Of a DNA stretch of 64,000 nt, positions 64,000-64,000 are shown one piece after another. Each line of letters starts with the position of its first letter. The stretch's first letter is position 1. Source of the stretch: PALSA-555 sp963821325 (GTDB lineage: Bacteria > Actinomycetota > Acidimicrobiia > IMCC26256 > PALSA-555); contig CAWGDC010000003.1 of NCBI GenBank assembly GCA_963821325.1, positions 1-64,000 of the forward strand. The letters are read 5' to 3'. The notes under the pieces are model-generated. The model ran no database searches, was not told the origin of the DNA, and was given only the letters and a program-made list of their open reading frames with translations. The position numbers and the translations under genes are program-made.

Positions 64000-64000
64000 G

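Noticed and set aside
1..64000. CRISPR arrays, insertion sequences, prophage, tRNA or rRNA genes
   Set aside because: I saw no repeat-spacer pattern, no transposase, no integrase and no tRNA-like T-loop with a cloverleaf; a tRNAscan run would be decisive.

Overview
The window is very GC-rich (roughly 70-75% by eye), with many GTG starts and tightly packed, often translationally coupled genes. Gene content points to an Actinomycetota chromosome: a fused F420 biosynthesis enzyme (FbiC), a mycobacterial-type transaldolase, an F420-type luciferase-like oxidoreductase, a two-gene actinobacterial lycopene cyclase and no plasmid or phage core genes. Acidimicrobiia is my best guess for the class, but that is inference.

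The sequence looks like an Oxford Nanopore assembly. Bases 8-37 closely resemble the standard ligation adapter, and the first gene (nagA) is cut off by it, so the window starts at a contig end. At least 21 genes continue in another reading frame after single-base indels, several of them in C or G runs. I give these genes their whole span and call them frameshifted; I think nearly all are sequencing errors, not real pseudogenes.

Layout. 1-5 kb: nagA remnant, methyltransferase, MarR, FIST protein, chromate transporter. 5-17 kb: pentose phosphate genes (tkt-tal, then zwf-pgl) interrupted by a MerR regulator with its own operator and a methyltransferase/DNA-glycosylase fusion; zwf-pgl run into fbiC, an adenosine-kinase-like gene and a LOG-family gene. 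17-25 kb: glcDE-like glycolate oxidase, a cysteine-rich protein, an orphan GroES-like protein, PadR with its operator, an ECF41-like sigma factor, a VOC protein, and heme O synthase with a thioredoxin-like protein. 25-31.5 kb: ABC exporter and a carotenoid cluster (crtYc-crtYd-crtZ facing crtB, crtI and a GGPP synthase) able in principle to make beta-carotene and hydroxylated derivatives. 31.5-45 kb: SCP2 protein, acyl-CoA dehydrogenase, a small zinc-ribbon protein, FxsA, RmuC, SDR, a stand-alone 5'-3' exonuclease, LLM oxidoreductase, FAD oxidoreductase, lipase-maturation-factor homologue, heme A synthase, alpha/beta hydrolase. 45-55 kb: penicillin-acylase-like hydrolase, a SelL/peroxiredoxin-like gene with an in-frame TGA at its first active-site cysteine, HD protein, a methylthioadenosine deaminase/phosphorylase pair, PGA-hydrolase-like protein, lytic transglycosylase, and a lipid-type cassette (acyltransferase-like, alpha-oxoamine synthase, Asp/Asn hydroxylase). 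55-64 kb: DinG-type helicase, acetyltransferases, MMPL transporter, secreted beta-propeller protein and small conserved proteins.

The most interesting item is the SelL-like gene (47476-48003, minus). The TGA sits exactly where the redox cysteine of a CxxC motif belongs, the frame does not change across it, and a small hairpin lies just downstream. It is either a UxxC selenoprotein or a single-base substitution error.
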